A stretch of 11,710 nucleotides of DNA from Methylomonas sp. (GTDB taxonomy: Bacteria > Pseudomonadota > Gammaproteobacteria > Methylococcales > Methylomonadaceae), in the NCBI GenBank assembly GCA_026989715.1, contig JALSIU010000284.1, positions 1 to 11,710 on the forward strand, in the 5' to 3' direction. The translations under genes were made by a program, and so were the position numbers. The notes under the pieces are model-generated. The model saw nothing but the letters and a program-made list of their open reading frames with translations, searched no databases and was not told the origin of the DNA. Position 1 is the first letter of the stretch. Each line of letters opens with the position of its first letter. This document shows positions 1 to 7,844 of this stretch, piece after piece.

Positions 1-654
1 CCTTATTGGAATATTCCTAAAAGCATTTTAATAAAAGAGATTTTGCCACTATTAGAGCAAAACCCGGAGTATTTAGCACAGCACCATATGGAAATTGTCG
101 CACGCTTCACACACAATGCCACTCCCATCCCTGCTACCCCTGAAAATATCGCGCGTTTATCGACTGGTGAATTAAAATTAAGACAGCGGCCTAACTCCCG
201 CAATGCCCTAGGAAGAATTAAATTTATTTTCCCTAATGATTACAAAGTCTACTTACACGACACACCCGCACGGGGCTTATTTCAGCGTGCACAACGTGAT
301 TTGAGCCATGGCTGCATTCGTGTTGCCAATCCTGAAGCACTAGCAGATTTTGTATTGAGCACACAGGCACAATGGGATAGCAAAGCCATCAAAACCGCCA
401 TGCATGCCGATACCCCCATCATTGCCAGTGTAAAACAGAAAATACCGGTGTTAATCTTTTATACAACCGCGCTAGCCAATAAGGCAGGCGTTTCTTTCTA
501 TCCCGATATTTATACCTACGACCCGCCCTTACAAGCCGCACTAACAACGCGCAGTCAATATTTGGCTAATTCCGTCTTACCAACGACGCACACGACCCGT
601 ATCAATATGCACAAAATTGGAGCGGCGATACAAGCCCACGCCTCCCCGCGCTAA
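1..654 (+). CDS. L,D-transpeptidase, YcbB/LdtD type (5' partial)
   Basis: The frame is open from base 1, so the true start lies upstream and only the last 217 residues are visible. The beginning reads YWNIP, as in the catalytic region of E. coli LdtD/YcbB. The YkuD-fold core follows, with HDTP at bases 256-267 and the signature SHGCIRV; the catalytic Cys codon is at 313-315 and His and Arg are in place. Enzymes of this family act in the periplasm and form 3-3 (mDap-mDap) cross-links between peptidoglycan stems; some also attach lipoproteins. The motif order and the downstream IPV/IYTYD segments match LdtD rather than the smaller ErfK/YbiS group. The last roughly 26 residues go beyond where the YcbB homology ends and lie over the convergent MepK-like gene. 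The apparent TTG start at 43 is internal, because homology continues upstream of it. The family call is firm; assignment to LdtD itself is inference. Confidence 0.9.
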   Translation, partial: PYWNIPKSILIKEILPLLEQNPEYLAQHHMEIVARFTHNATPIPATPENIARLSTGELKLRQRPNSRNALGRIKFIFPNDYKVYLHDTPARGLFQRAQRDLSHGCIRVANPEALADFVLSTQAQWDSKAIKTAMHADTPIIASVKQKIPVLIFYTTALANKAGVSFYPDIYTYDPPLQAALTTRSQYLANSVLPTTHTTRINMHKIGAAIQAHASPR

Positions 655-1134
655 ACTCAATGCCGCCGCCTGAATGGTTTGTGCTCGCACACCGGCAATA
701 CGAATATCAATGGCCTTACCCTGCATATGCAAACTTTTATTAGCGACTCCCTTACTGTTACGATGTAAGGCGGCATTCGTTTTGGGCGAGCGGTAACCCG
801 AAATGACTTGAAAAGCTTGCTCAGTTCCTAGTAGCGTTTTTAAATCATAGAGCAAATCTATTAACAAAGGATCCATGACAGAGACATCACCTGTTCTATG
901 GTCACGCAATAAATAATTAATATCCTGCAAAGCACCTGCAACATAAGTTCCCTGCTCAAAATAATTCAGCGATACTTTTTCTTCCGTATGCAAATTATGC
1001 AAGCTTAAGCGTTTCACTGCCGTAGCAGCTTGTATGCCGGCAAAGCCCTGCTGTGGCAATGCTGTTGCAACAGCCAACCCTGTCGCCCGCACTAAAAATT
1101 TACGGCGCGTTATATTCTTTACAATTGTATTCAT
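577..1134 (-). CDS. MepK/YcbK-like murein endopeptidase (DUF882, peptidase M15 fold), Tat-exported
   Basis: A complete 185-residue protein, close to the 182 residues of E. coli YcbK (MepK). The N-terminus has a twin-arginine signal (TRRKFLV, residues 9-15) followed by a hydrophobic stretch to about residue 32, so export by Tat to the periplasm is expected, as for YcbK. The M15/VanY-like zinc site is visible: SGYRS at 112-116, His136 and Asp143 in HMQGKAID, and His176 in FVHIDTG. The protein ends RVRRW, like the conserved YcbK C-terminus. MepK cleaves peptidoglycan cross-links, notably the 3-3 type made by L,D-transpeptidases, and the neighbouring gene encodes such a transpeptidase. The 3' ends overlap by 78 bp tail-to-tail; the FVHIDTG region ending at the stop is conserved, so the overlap is not an annotation artefact. 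The Shine-Dalgarno sequence is weak. Substrate preference is inferred from homology. Confidence 0.9.
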   Translation of the reverse strand: MNTIVKNITRRKFLVRATGLAVATALPQQGFAGIQAATAVKRLSLHNLHTEEKVSLNYFEQGTYVAGALQDINYLLRDHRTGDVSVMDPLLIDLLYDLKTLLGTEQAFQVISGYRSPKTNAALHRNSKGVANKSLHMQGKAIDIRIAGVRAQTIQAAALSLARGGVGLYRRSNFVHIDTGRVRRW

Positions 1135-1343
1135 TTTTAATCATTCATTTCTTTTTAATCACAAAACTTATGTATGCACTTGTTTACCGTAGAACAAACA
1201 GCCGGCAACTTACTAGCGAACTGATTGTGGTTTCTGAGCACATCATCTTGAAAGCCAAGACGTGTACTATACAGTTATATATTTTAGCTCATGCATTAAA
1301 ATGACAAGGTATATTTATCAGTCAATAGACATCATCATAATTT
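1135..1343. other. Intergenic gap without a convincing gene
   Basis: A 209 bp gap between the start of the MepK-like gene and the stop of the GGDEF/EAL gene, both on the minus strand. It should hold the promoter of the MepK-like gene, but I cannot pick a clear -35/-10 pair; a TATAGT on the minus strand has no good -35. The central part (about 1196-1262) is visibly richer in G and C than its very AT-rich flanks. A 44-codon plus-strand reading frame at 1170-1304 spans it but has no Shine-Dalgarno and no recognisable motif. Confidence 0.5.
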
Positions 1344-4300
1344 TTACCCCTCTTGTCCTGCTTTATAAAATTGCGCTAATTGTAGTGCCGGCACTGGGCG
1401 ACAAAAATAATAACCTTGATATTTTGTACAGCCTTTTGCCAGCAAAAACTGTAACTGCTCTTCTGTCTCCACACCTTCTGCAATCACATCCAAATTCAAC
1501 TTATGCGCTAAAACAATAATGGTTTCTACGATAATGGCATCAGACACATCACTATGAATATCACGCACAAAACTCTGATCTATCTTTAACTGCGTTAACG
1601 GCATCTGTTTTAAATAGGCTAATGAGGAATACCCCGTACCAAAATCATCTATCGAAATAGCCACTCCCATTGCCTGAATTTCACGCATCTTCGTTACCGT
1701 ATCGGCAATATCATCAATCACAATAGTTTCTGTTACTTCAAGCATTAAATATTTTGTTGCAATCCCTGCAATGCCGACTGCTTTTTCCACCTGTGCCACA
1801 AAATCATCTTGCCTAAATTGGCGTGGGCTAATATTAACCGCAATATGCTCAAAATAAATACCAGCTTGTTGCCAAGCTTTAATTTGCAGGCATACCTCTT
1901 GCAGTACCCAAACACCTATTTCCACAATCAAATTGCTTTCTTCGGCAACAGGAATAAATTCAGCAGGTGAAACCAAGCCTTTACCAGGCAACTCCCAACG
2001 CAATAAAGCTTCTGCACTCAACAATGTACCGGATGCATCAACTTGCCCCTGATAATAAATCACAAACTGCTGTTGCAAAATGGCGGTGCGTAACTGCTTT
2101 TCCAGCGTCATTTTATGATTATATTCAGTTTGCATTTGTTGACTGAAAAAACTAACTTGATTACGCCCTAACTGCTTAGAGCGATACATCGCCGTATCCG
2201 CTTGCTCTAAAATTTCTTCTGGTTTTTCGACAACATCAGGAAAAACAGCTACACCAATACTACAAGAAAATGACTGTACACTGCCTTCTAAGTCGATTGG
2301 TTTATTAATCGCTTGGCGTATTTTCTCCGCAACCAAAGCCGCATGCTCAATCGCCTCCGATAAACTCTTATCATGCTCAGCAATCAATACAACAAACTCA
2401 TCCCCTCCCAAGCGACATGCCGTATCTTCTTGCCTAATAATGCCGGTAATTTGCTTGGCAATTTGCACTAATAATGCATCACCAACCTGGTGTCCCTGCG
2501 TATCATTAACGTTTTTAAAGCGGTCTAAATCCATAAAAATAAGAATTCCAAATGTCTTATGTCGCTTGGCATTGATGACAGCCTGATTTAAGCGGTCTAA
2601 TAATAAACGTCTATTAGGTAATTGAGTTAAGGGGTCAAAAAATGCCAATTTTTTAATTTCATCTTCACTCGCTTTCTGCTGACTAATATCTGAAAAAATC
2701 CCGACATAATGCGTAAGCTCCGTGCCATCATAAACGGCTGTCACTACCAACCTTTCAGGAAAAATCTCTCCATTCTTTCGCCGATTCCATACCTCTCCCT
2801 CCCAACGACCTTGTTGTGCCAACACAGCATACATTGCCGCAAAAAAAACCTTATCATGACGGCCTGAATTAATAATATTAGCATTACGACCCACAACCTC
2901 TACTTCGGTATAGCCTGTAATATCAACATAAGCCTGATTAACACGCAATATGATACTGTGAGCATCTGTAATGACCACCGCTTCATGCGATTGAAACGTA
3001 CTGGCTGCAATTCTTAATTCATCCTCTGTTTGTTTGCGCTCAATTGTAATGGCCGTTAAATCAGCAATACGCTTAATAAACTGCAAATTATCTTTATCCG
3101 GCCTTTTAGGTTCGCGATAATACATTGCCAAAGTGCCTAATACTTTTCCACGTGTTGACAAAACAGGCTCAGACCAGCAGGCCAAAACACCCGCTTTACG
3201 CGCAATCTCTTGAAAACCAGACCAATAGGGATGGGTCATAATATTTTCAACAATCACACGCTCAGCCTTATAAGCGGCTGTCCCACACGACCCCATACCA
3301 TTACCGATAGTAACACCATCAACTGCCGCAATATAAAAATCGGGCAAACTAAGCGATGCACCATGTGTTAAATGTTTACCTTCCTCATCTAGCAATAAAA
3401 TGGAGCAAATAACCTGTTCATCTAAGATCTCAACACTTGCAACAATTTTGGTCAAAATATTACGAAAACTCTCTCCTTTTGCTAACAGCTCCAAAATTTC
3501 ACCACGCAACACCTGTTCTGCTTGTAATTTTTGCCTTAAAATACCTTCCTGTTGCAAGCGTTCATTAGCAATACTCAAATCTTGGGTTTTTAATGCAACT
3601 TGCTCAGCAATATGCGCAGTTCTGCCCGTCAAGACCAGTAAGCCGATAGCCACAAATCCTGTTAAGACAACACCACCTAACACTACCCACCAAGTATGCC
3701 ACGAAGTTTGACTTGCCATAAATTCTGCTGCTGGCCGATAAGTTATATGCCAATCATTCCCTCCTGCTATCGCAATGTACCGGGTAAGCTGTAAAGACAT
3801 AAATGAAACCGTATTGGTCACATCTGTAGGAAAATTACTATAAAGGGTATCTTGTGCGTCTTTAATTTCTATCAGCAATTGATTATCAGATAAAGCAACC
3901 AATGCATCCGTCTGTTGCGCTTCAAAGCTAAATAGAACCGCAATCACCCCCTCTAAAAAACGCTCACGCTCTGCCACTGTCAGTAAAGGGCTATTTTTAG
4001 CATAAACAGGGGCCAAAATAACAACTTTCGGCTCACGTAAATCCATTGCTTCAACAGACCACTGAGGAGTCCACTTAGAAAAAACAATCTCTCCTGAACG
4101 TATAGATTGCTCCAAGATTATCATTACCTTATTATCGTTAAGCCAGTCATCGCTTAATGCATGCTCACTCCCTTGATAAGGCGCAATATATTTTATAGAA
4201 AAATGAGCCTGCCCCTGAGTAGGTGTATCAGTAGGCTCTACGGTACGTGCCACCCATTCAATGGCAATAATATCAGGATGATATTGCAAACTTAAACGCG

Positions 4301-5105
4301 CCATAATATTAAATTCAGATGCTAAAACATTATCACTTGCATTGAAATATGCTTGCATATTCTCAGCAATATATTGATGTGCCTGTACTTCTTGTGTTAA
4401 AGCATTTTGCACCCGCTCAACTCGTTGCTCAAATGCAGTCTGTATACGTGTCGACTCTTGCAAATTTGAATAAGCAAATATGCCCGACACAACTAATAAC
4501 AAAAATAATAACGGTGCGGCAATCGTGTGTCGCCTTGGCCGCCAAACAGATTGATTAGATGCAAAAAAGCAAAACATAACGGGCGTAAAAATAAAAATGC
4601 CCACAACATCACCAACCCACCAAGTAAACCAACCTAGCAAAACGTCATTTGCGGTGATAATGCCTGTAAAATAAAATAAGCTGATGCATAAACTAGGTGC
4701 CAATATGCAACTCAGTAACGCGCCATAAAAAAAGAATAAAATAATTTGAGAGCTGTCCAGCAAGCTATCAAACTGCTTCACTCGCCATTTCACCAAAACA
4801 GCACCTAAAACAGCTTGGGCAGTCGAGGCAATGGCTTTATAAATAGAAAGCTCGATAAAATCAACGTTAATCACTAAACCGTAATGCACAAGCCCAATAT
4901 ACAACTGTGCAAAAAAAGCGCCGATAAGTAAGCCGAGAATTACGCGTTTACCGTAAATAAGCACCACAGCTAAAGCAATACCCGCAGCAGGCCATACGGG
5001 TGAAGAATTAGTCGGTTCGGTTATCAACGCGCCCCCTATGACTCCTCCGACAAAATAAGCCAGCGCAATAAGCATATTTAATAAAATTTTTTGGACTATC
5101 GACAT
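1344..5105 (-). CDS. Multi-sensor membrane diguanylate cyclase/phosphodiesterase (MASE1-CHASE-GAF-PAS-GGDEF-EAL)
   Basis: A 1253-residue inner-membrane c-di-GMP enzyme. Residues ~10-215 form a MASE1-type multi-helix membrane region (SSPVWPAAGIAL at 34-45 is typical). Residues ~245-430 are a periplasmic CHASE-like sensor, closed by a helix at ~472-493. The cytoplasmic part has a coiled linker, GAF (~540-690), PAS (~700-812), GGDEF (~818-985) and EAL (~1005-1245). The cyclase site GGDEF is intact at 900-904, and RQED at 891-894 is an I-site RxxD at the usual five-residue spacing, so product inhibition is likely. The phosphodiesterase motifs are also intact: EALLRW from 1032, NISPRQF, LEVTET, IDDFGTGYSSL, LKID and EGVETEEQ. 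Either or both activities are therefore possible; which dominates cannot be told. The start has AAAGAG about six bases upstream and opens directly into the first membrane helix. It lies 116 bp downstream of the lipoprotein gene and probably has its own promoter. The sensed ligands are unknown. Confidence 0.95.
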   Translation of the reverse strand: MSIVQKILLNMLIALAYFVGGVIGGALITEPTNSSPVWPAAGIALAVVLIYGKRVILGLLIGAFFAQLYIGLVHYGLVINVDFIELSIYKAIASTAQAVLGAVLVKWRVKQFDSLLDSSQIILFFFYGALLSCILAPSLCISLFYFTGIITANDVLLGWFTWWVGDVVGIFIFTPVMFCFFASNQSVWRPRRHTIAAPLLFLLLVVSGIFAYSNLQESTRIQTAFEQRVERVQNALTQEVQAHQYIAENMQAYFNASDNVLASEFNIMARLSLQYHPDIIAIEWVARTVEPTDTPTQGQAHFSIKYIAPYQGSEHALSDDWLNDNKVMIILEQSIRSGEIVFSKWTPQWSVEAMDLREPKVVILAPVYAKNSPLLTVAERERFLEGVIAVLFSFEAQQTDALVALSDNQLLIEIKDAQDTLYSNFPTDVTNTVSFMSLQLTRYIAIAGGNDWHITYRPAAEFMASQTSWHTWWVVLGGVVLTGFVAIGLLVLTGRTAHIAEQVALKTQDLSIANERLQQEGILRQKLQAEQVLRGEILELLAKGESFRNILTKIVASVEILDEQVICSILLLDEEGKHLTHGASLSLPDFYIAAVDGVTIGNGMGSCGTAAYKAERVIVENIMTHPYWSGFQEIARKAGVLACWSEPVLSTRGKVLGTLAMYYREPKRPDKDNLQFIKRIADLTAITIERKQTEDELRIAASTFQSHEAVVITDAHSIILRVNQAYVDITGYTEVEVVGRNANIINSGRHDKVFFAAMYAVLAQQGRWEGEVWNRRKNGEIFPERLVVTAVYDGTELTHYVGIFSDISQQKASEDEIKKLAFFDPLTQLPNRRLLLDRLNQAVINAKRHKTFGILIFMDLDRFKNVNDTQGHQVGDALLVQIAKQITGIIRQEDTACRLGGDEFVVLIAEHDKSLSEAIEHAALVAEKIRQAINKPIDLEGSVQSFSCSIGVAVFPDVVEKPEEILEQADTAMYRSKQLGRNQVSFFSQQMQTEYNHKMTLEKQLRTAILQQQFVIYYQGQVDASGTLLSAEALLRWELPGKGLVSPAEFIPVAEESNLIVEIGVWVLQEVCLQIKAWQQAGIYFEHIAVNISPRQFRQDDFVAQVEKAVGIAGIATKYLMLEVTETIVIDDIADTVTKMREIQAMGVAISIDDFGTGYSSLAYLKQMPLTQLKIDQSFVRDIHSDVSDAIIVETIIVLAHKLNLDVIAEGVETEEQLQFLLAKGCTKYQGYYFCRPVPALQLAQFYKAGQEG

Positions 5106-5152
5106 AAGTCACTCTTTAATATCATCTACATAACGATTTATAAGATAGTTTA

Positions 5153-5181
5153 TATAATGTATTAAAACACAGCGCACTCAA
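5153..5181 (-). promoter_or_regulatory. Weak candidate promoter for the GGDEF/EAL gene
   Basis: On the minus strand TTGAGT (5176-5181) is followed after 17 bases by ATTATA (5153-5158), or after 19 bases by TATATA. It lies about 50 bp before the GGDEF/EAL start, in an AT-rich 116 bp gap where chance matches are common. Confidence 0.22.
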
Positions 5182-5221
5182 CTTGATTAAACATTTTAGA
5201 AGACCACCATTAACATATAAT

Positions 5222-5971
5222 CTACTGCGCCTGATAATTCTTGTAATTAATCGATATTTTCAAGCCGGCAAACCGCCCTGCCATACGTGTCATTTCTTGA
5301 GTCTCTTTAGCAAAACTTAACTTTACGACACTTAAAGTACGATCCTCATAACCTGTTGCAACCGCATACGCTTCCAATTTAAAGTGGTAAGTATAGATTT
5401 CTTGTGTCGCTGTATCTGTCACCCATAAAGGTTCTCCTAAATGCGCCAATACAGCAGATTTTAAGGGCAAATCTGCATTAATTTTGCTGATGCTATCGGT
5501 ATCAACTTTTAGCCGCCGATTGAGCTTATCAATTTTGCCACTGCCTAACGAGCGAAATGAAAGTGCTAAAAATTCAGGCGGGGCAATTTGTAAAAAAAGC
5601 GATGAAAAAGCGAGTTCGGTAACTTTATCATCATGATTAAGCGTCAGCTGGCAATAAAACTTGATTTCAGGCTGAAGTATATGGCCGTCTGCATCGACTT
5701 TACGAAATATATACTGCCATTTTTGCCCTGTAGGCGTATTTATTTCTCGACTGGGGCGTAGCTTTGCCAAGGCGATAATGTCATCGCCGAATAAAAGCGG
5801 GTGTTTAAAGCGTACAATAAAATCATCGCTCTGGCTAATTGCGAAATTATCGTCAAACTCACTCATCTGCAAATACGTTTGATACGCTCGCCACCAGTAA
5901 AAACATCCCGTCAGCAGGAGGCATAAACTACCAAGTAGCACGATTCGTAATACCTGTTGATATTGAGGCAT
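5222..5971 (-). CDS. Uncharacterised lipoprotein, third gene of the hemB-aroE operon
   Basis: I do not recognise the family. From ATG at 5971 the product is 249 residues. It opens with a short polar segment, a hydrophobic stretch (~7-20) and the lipobox LTGC, with the lipidated Cys at 23, so a membrane-anchored, periplasm-facing lipoprotein is predicted; Phe at +2 gives no inner-membrane retention signal. The frame is open to another ATG at 6052, but that would put 27 residues before the signal peptide and overlap aroE by 64 bp, so the internal start is preferred even though it lacks a good Shine-Dalgarno. The rest is beta-rich-looking, soluble and without enzyme motifs. Residues ~170-198 (LKSAVLAHLGEP, then IYTYHFKL) faintly resemble the helix-then-strand part of BamE/SmpA-OmlA proteins; this is a weak impression only. 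The start is 17 bp after the aroE stop, so co-transcription with hemB and aroE is likely. Confidence 0.75.
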   Translation of the reverse strand: MPQYQQVLRIVLLGSLCLLLTGCFYWWRAYQTYLQMSEFDDNFAISQSDDFIVRFKHPLLFGDDIIALAKLRPSREINTPTGQKWQYIFRKVDADGHILQPEIKFYCQLTLNHDDKVTELAFSSLFLQIAPPEFLALSFRSLGSGKIDKLNRRLKVDTDSISKINADLPLKSAVLAHLGEPLWVTDTATQEIYTYHFKLEAYAVATGYEDRTLSVVKLSFAKETQEMTRMAGRFAGLKISINYKNYQAQ

Positions 5972-5988
5972 AGCAGACGATAGAGCAG

Positions 5989-6819
5989 CTATTGACGTTC
6001 GGTAGCCAATGTTTGTATAACGGCTTTTGTATCCGGGCGCACGCCACGCCAAAGATAAAAGGCTTCTGCCGCCTGCTCCACCAACATGCCTAAACCATCC
6101 AAGCTATGTATTGCATGCTGTGACTGTCCCCAGCGTACAAATGCCGTCGGCTCATTGGCATAAGCCAAGTCATAACAACTACCTTGCTCGGCCAAAAGCG
6201 TATCCGCTAATGGCGGTAATTCCCCTGTCAAGCTGGCAGAAGTTGCATTTAAAATTAAATCAAAACGCTGTCCCGCCAAATCGGAATAACCACAACCAGT
6301 CACAAGACCTTTATGCTTAAACTCATTAGCAATGCTAACGGCTTTGGCAACGGTTCGGTTAGCGACCGTCACAGATAGCGGCATTTGCTCTTGCAATGGC
6401 AAAATAATACCGCGCGTTGCACCGCCCGCGCCTAAAATAAGGATTTTTTTATGCTTAAGACAAATATGATGATTTAACATTAAATCCGTGACCAAACCGA
6501 TGCCATCGGTATTATCCCCCAGAAGGCTCCCATCTACTTGCATAATCAAGGTATTCACCGCTTTCGCCAATTGTGCCCGCTCAGTTTTATGCGGTGCATA
6601 TTGCCATGCCAATTCTTTAAGCGGTACCGTACAATTCAATCCGCGCCCACCATTGCTAAAAAAATGAGAGACGGCAACTTCAAACTGCTCAGCATCCACT
6701 AATTCAGCCGTATATTGCAATACTTGCTCCGTTTGTTCGGCAAAGAGTTGGTGAATACGGGGTGATTTACTATGTTTTATGGGGGAACCAAAAACAGCAT
6801 ATCGATCTAAAGAGTTCAT
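5989..6819 (-). CDS. aroE: Shikimate 5-dehydrogenase
   Basis: AroE reduces 3-dehydroshikimate to shikimate with NADPH in the cytoplasm, the fourth step of the chorismate pathway. The 276-residue product has all the landmarks: SPIKHSKSP (12-20) for shikimate binding, NCTVPLK with catalytic Lys68, GDNTDG with Asp105, the dinucleotide loop LGAGGA (129-134), and NRT (154-156), whose Arg is typical of NADP preference. The C-terminal GLGMLVEQAAEAF helix is also present. I chose the ATG at 6819 over an in-frame ATG at 6837: it has AAAGGAG five bases upstream, fits the usual family length, and its ATGA overlaps the hemB stop, a translational-coupling arrangement. Downstream, the lipoprotein gene follows after 17 bp. 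Identification is secure. Confidence 0.97.
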   Translation of the reverse strand: MNSLDRYAVFGSPIKHSKSPRIHQLFAEQTEQVLQYTAELVDAEQFEVAVSHFFSNGGRGLNCTVPLKELAWQYAPHKTERAQLAKAVNTLIMQVDGSLLGDNTDGIGLVTDLMLNHHICLKHKKILILGAGGATRGIILPLQEQMPLSVTVANRTVAKAVSIANEFKHKGLVTGCGYSDLAGQRFDLILNATSASLTGELPPLADTLLAEQGSCYDLAYANEPTAFVRWGQSQHAIHSLDGLGMLVEQAAEAFYLWRGVRPDTKAVIQTLATERQ

Positions 6820-7823
6820 GATGACTCCTTTAGCCAAGCCGCGACCACTTTGGCATAGTATGTCAAAATGGCATCGCTTCCTGCACGCTTAAAAGCTAAG
6901 AGTGATTCCAAAACCACTTGCCGCTCATCCAGCCAACCGTTTTGACTCGCCGCTTTTAACATGGCATATTCACCACTAACTTGGTAGGCAAACACGGGGA
7001 CTTTAAATTCATCTTTAACGCGCCGGATAATATCCAAATACGGCATCCCCGGTTTCACCATAACCATATCAGCGCCTTCCGCTAAGTCTAATTGCACTTC
7101 ACGTAAGGCTTCATCTGAATTGGCAGGATCCATCTGGTAGCTATACTTATTACCTTTGCCTAAATTACCGGCAGAACCGACAGCATCTCGAAAAGGGCCG
7201 TAGAAACTGGAAGCATATTTAGCAGAATAGGCCAAAATTTGTGTATTAACATACGCTTCCGCTTCTAATGCGCTTCTAATGGCGGCAATACGCCCATCCA
7301 TCATATCAGACGGTGCAACGACATCAGCTCCTGCCTCTGCATGTGATAGCGCCTGTTTTACCAGCACCTCCACTGTCATATCATTGACTATATAGCCTTG
7401 CGCATTCATTAAACCATCTTGCCCATGCGAAGTGAATGGGTCTAAAGCTACATCAGTCATCACACCTAATTGCGGACAAGCCGCTTTAATGGCTCGCACA
7501 GCGCGTTGCGCTAATCCATCAGGGTTATAAGCTTCTGCTGCATCATCTGATTTTGCCGCAACGGGTGTAACCGGAAATAATGCGATCATAGGAATTCCCA
7601 AAGCATGACAGGCAACCGCTTCCTGTACCAATAAATCAATACTTAAGCGTTCTACCCCTGGCATTGAAGCGATTGCTTCGCGACAGTTTTCACCTTCAAT
7701 CACAAACAGAGGGTAAATCAAGTCGGCACTTGATAATTGGTTTTCCGACATCAAGCGACGAGAAAATTCATGATAACGCATGCGCCGCATACGTGTTTTT
7801 GGAAAATTAATGCTATTATTCAT
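6816..7823 (-). CDS. hemB: Delta-aminolevulinic acid dehydratase (porphobilinogen synthase), Asp-type
   Basis: HemB condenses two 5-aminolevulinate molecules into porphobilinogen, the first common step of tetrapyrrole synthesis, in the cytoplasm. The 335-residue product is full length. The two active-site lysines are visible: Lys202 in AYSAKYASSFYGPFR and the Schiff-base Lys257 in MVMVKPGMP. Also seen are PSDMMDGR (171-178) and KYSYQMDPAN. The metal-binding stretch reads DVALDPFTSHGQDG (124-137): Asp, Ala and other non-cysteine residues replace the three zinc cysteines of the E. coli and animal enzymes. This is the class exemplified by the magnesium-using Pseudomonas aeruginosa enzyme, so no catalytic zinc is expected. 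It is the first gene of an apparent hemB-aroE-lipoprotein operon. The start lacks a strong Shine-Dalgarno but fits the N-terminal homology (RMRRMRYHEFSRRL). A palindrome lies 21 bp upstream of the ATG. Confidence 0.98.
   Translation of the reverse strand: MNNSINFPKTRMRRMRYHEFSRRLMSENQLSSADLIYPLFVIEGENCREAIASMPGVERLSIDLLVQEAVACHALGIPMIALFPVTPVAAKSDDAAEAYNPDGLAQRAVRAIKAACPQLGVMTDVALDPFTSHGQDGLMNAQGYIVNDMTVEVLVKQALSHAEAGADVVAPSDMMDGRIAAIRSALEAEAYVNTQILAYSAKYASSFYGPFRDAVGSAGNLGKGNKYSYQMDPANSDEALREVQLDLAEGADMVMVKPGMPYLDIIRRVKDEFKVPVFAYQVSGEYAMLKAASQNGWLDERQVVLESLLAFKRAGSDAILTYYAKVVAAWLKESS
6825..6831 (-). promoter_or_regulatory. Strong Shine-Dalgarno that fixes the aroE start
   Basis: On the minus strand AAAGGAG sits five bases before the ATG at 6819, inside the end of hemB. 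It favours this start over the in-frame ATG at 6837, which would overlap hemB by 22 bp and place the Shine-Dalgarno inside the coding region. Confidence 0.8.
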
Positions 7824-7844
7824 TCTGTTTATTTATACAATTTG

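Noticed and set aside
1053..1519. Plus-strand frames at 1053-1304 and 1262-1519
   Set aside because: They run antisense into the MepK-like and GGDEF/EAL genes, have no Shine-Dalgarno and no recognisable motifs.
3400..4558. Plus-strand frames inside the GGDEF/EAL gene (3400-3711, 4349-4558)
   Set aside because: They are antisense to well-conserved GAF and CHASE coding sequence and have no family resemblance.
5106..5221. Terminator between the lipoprotein gene and the GGDEF/EAL gene
   Set aside because: No stable GC-rich hairpin with a T-run could be found on the minus strand, so partial read-through is possible.
5972..6052. Longer N-terminus for the lipoprotein from ATG at 6052
   Set aside because: It would place 27 residues before a clear lipoprotein signal peptide and overlap conserved aroE sequence by 64 bp.
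6027..6320. Plus-strand frame antisense to aroE
   Set aside because: The conserved AroE C-terminal motifs are on the other strand; low-complexity composition and no ribosome binding site.
6820..6837. Six-residue longer AroE from ATG at 6837
   Set aside because: The Shine-Dalgarno AAAGGAG and the ATGA overlap with hemB favour 6819; the extra residues lie inside hemB.
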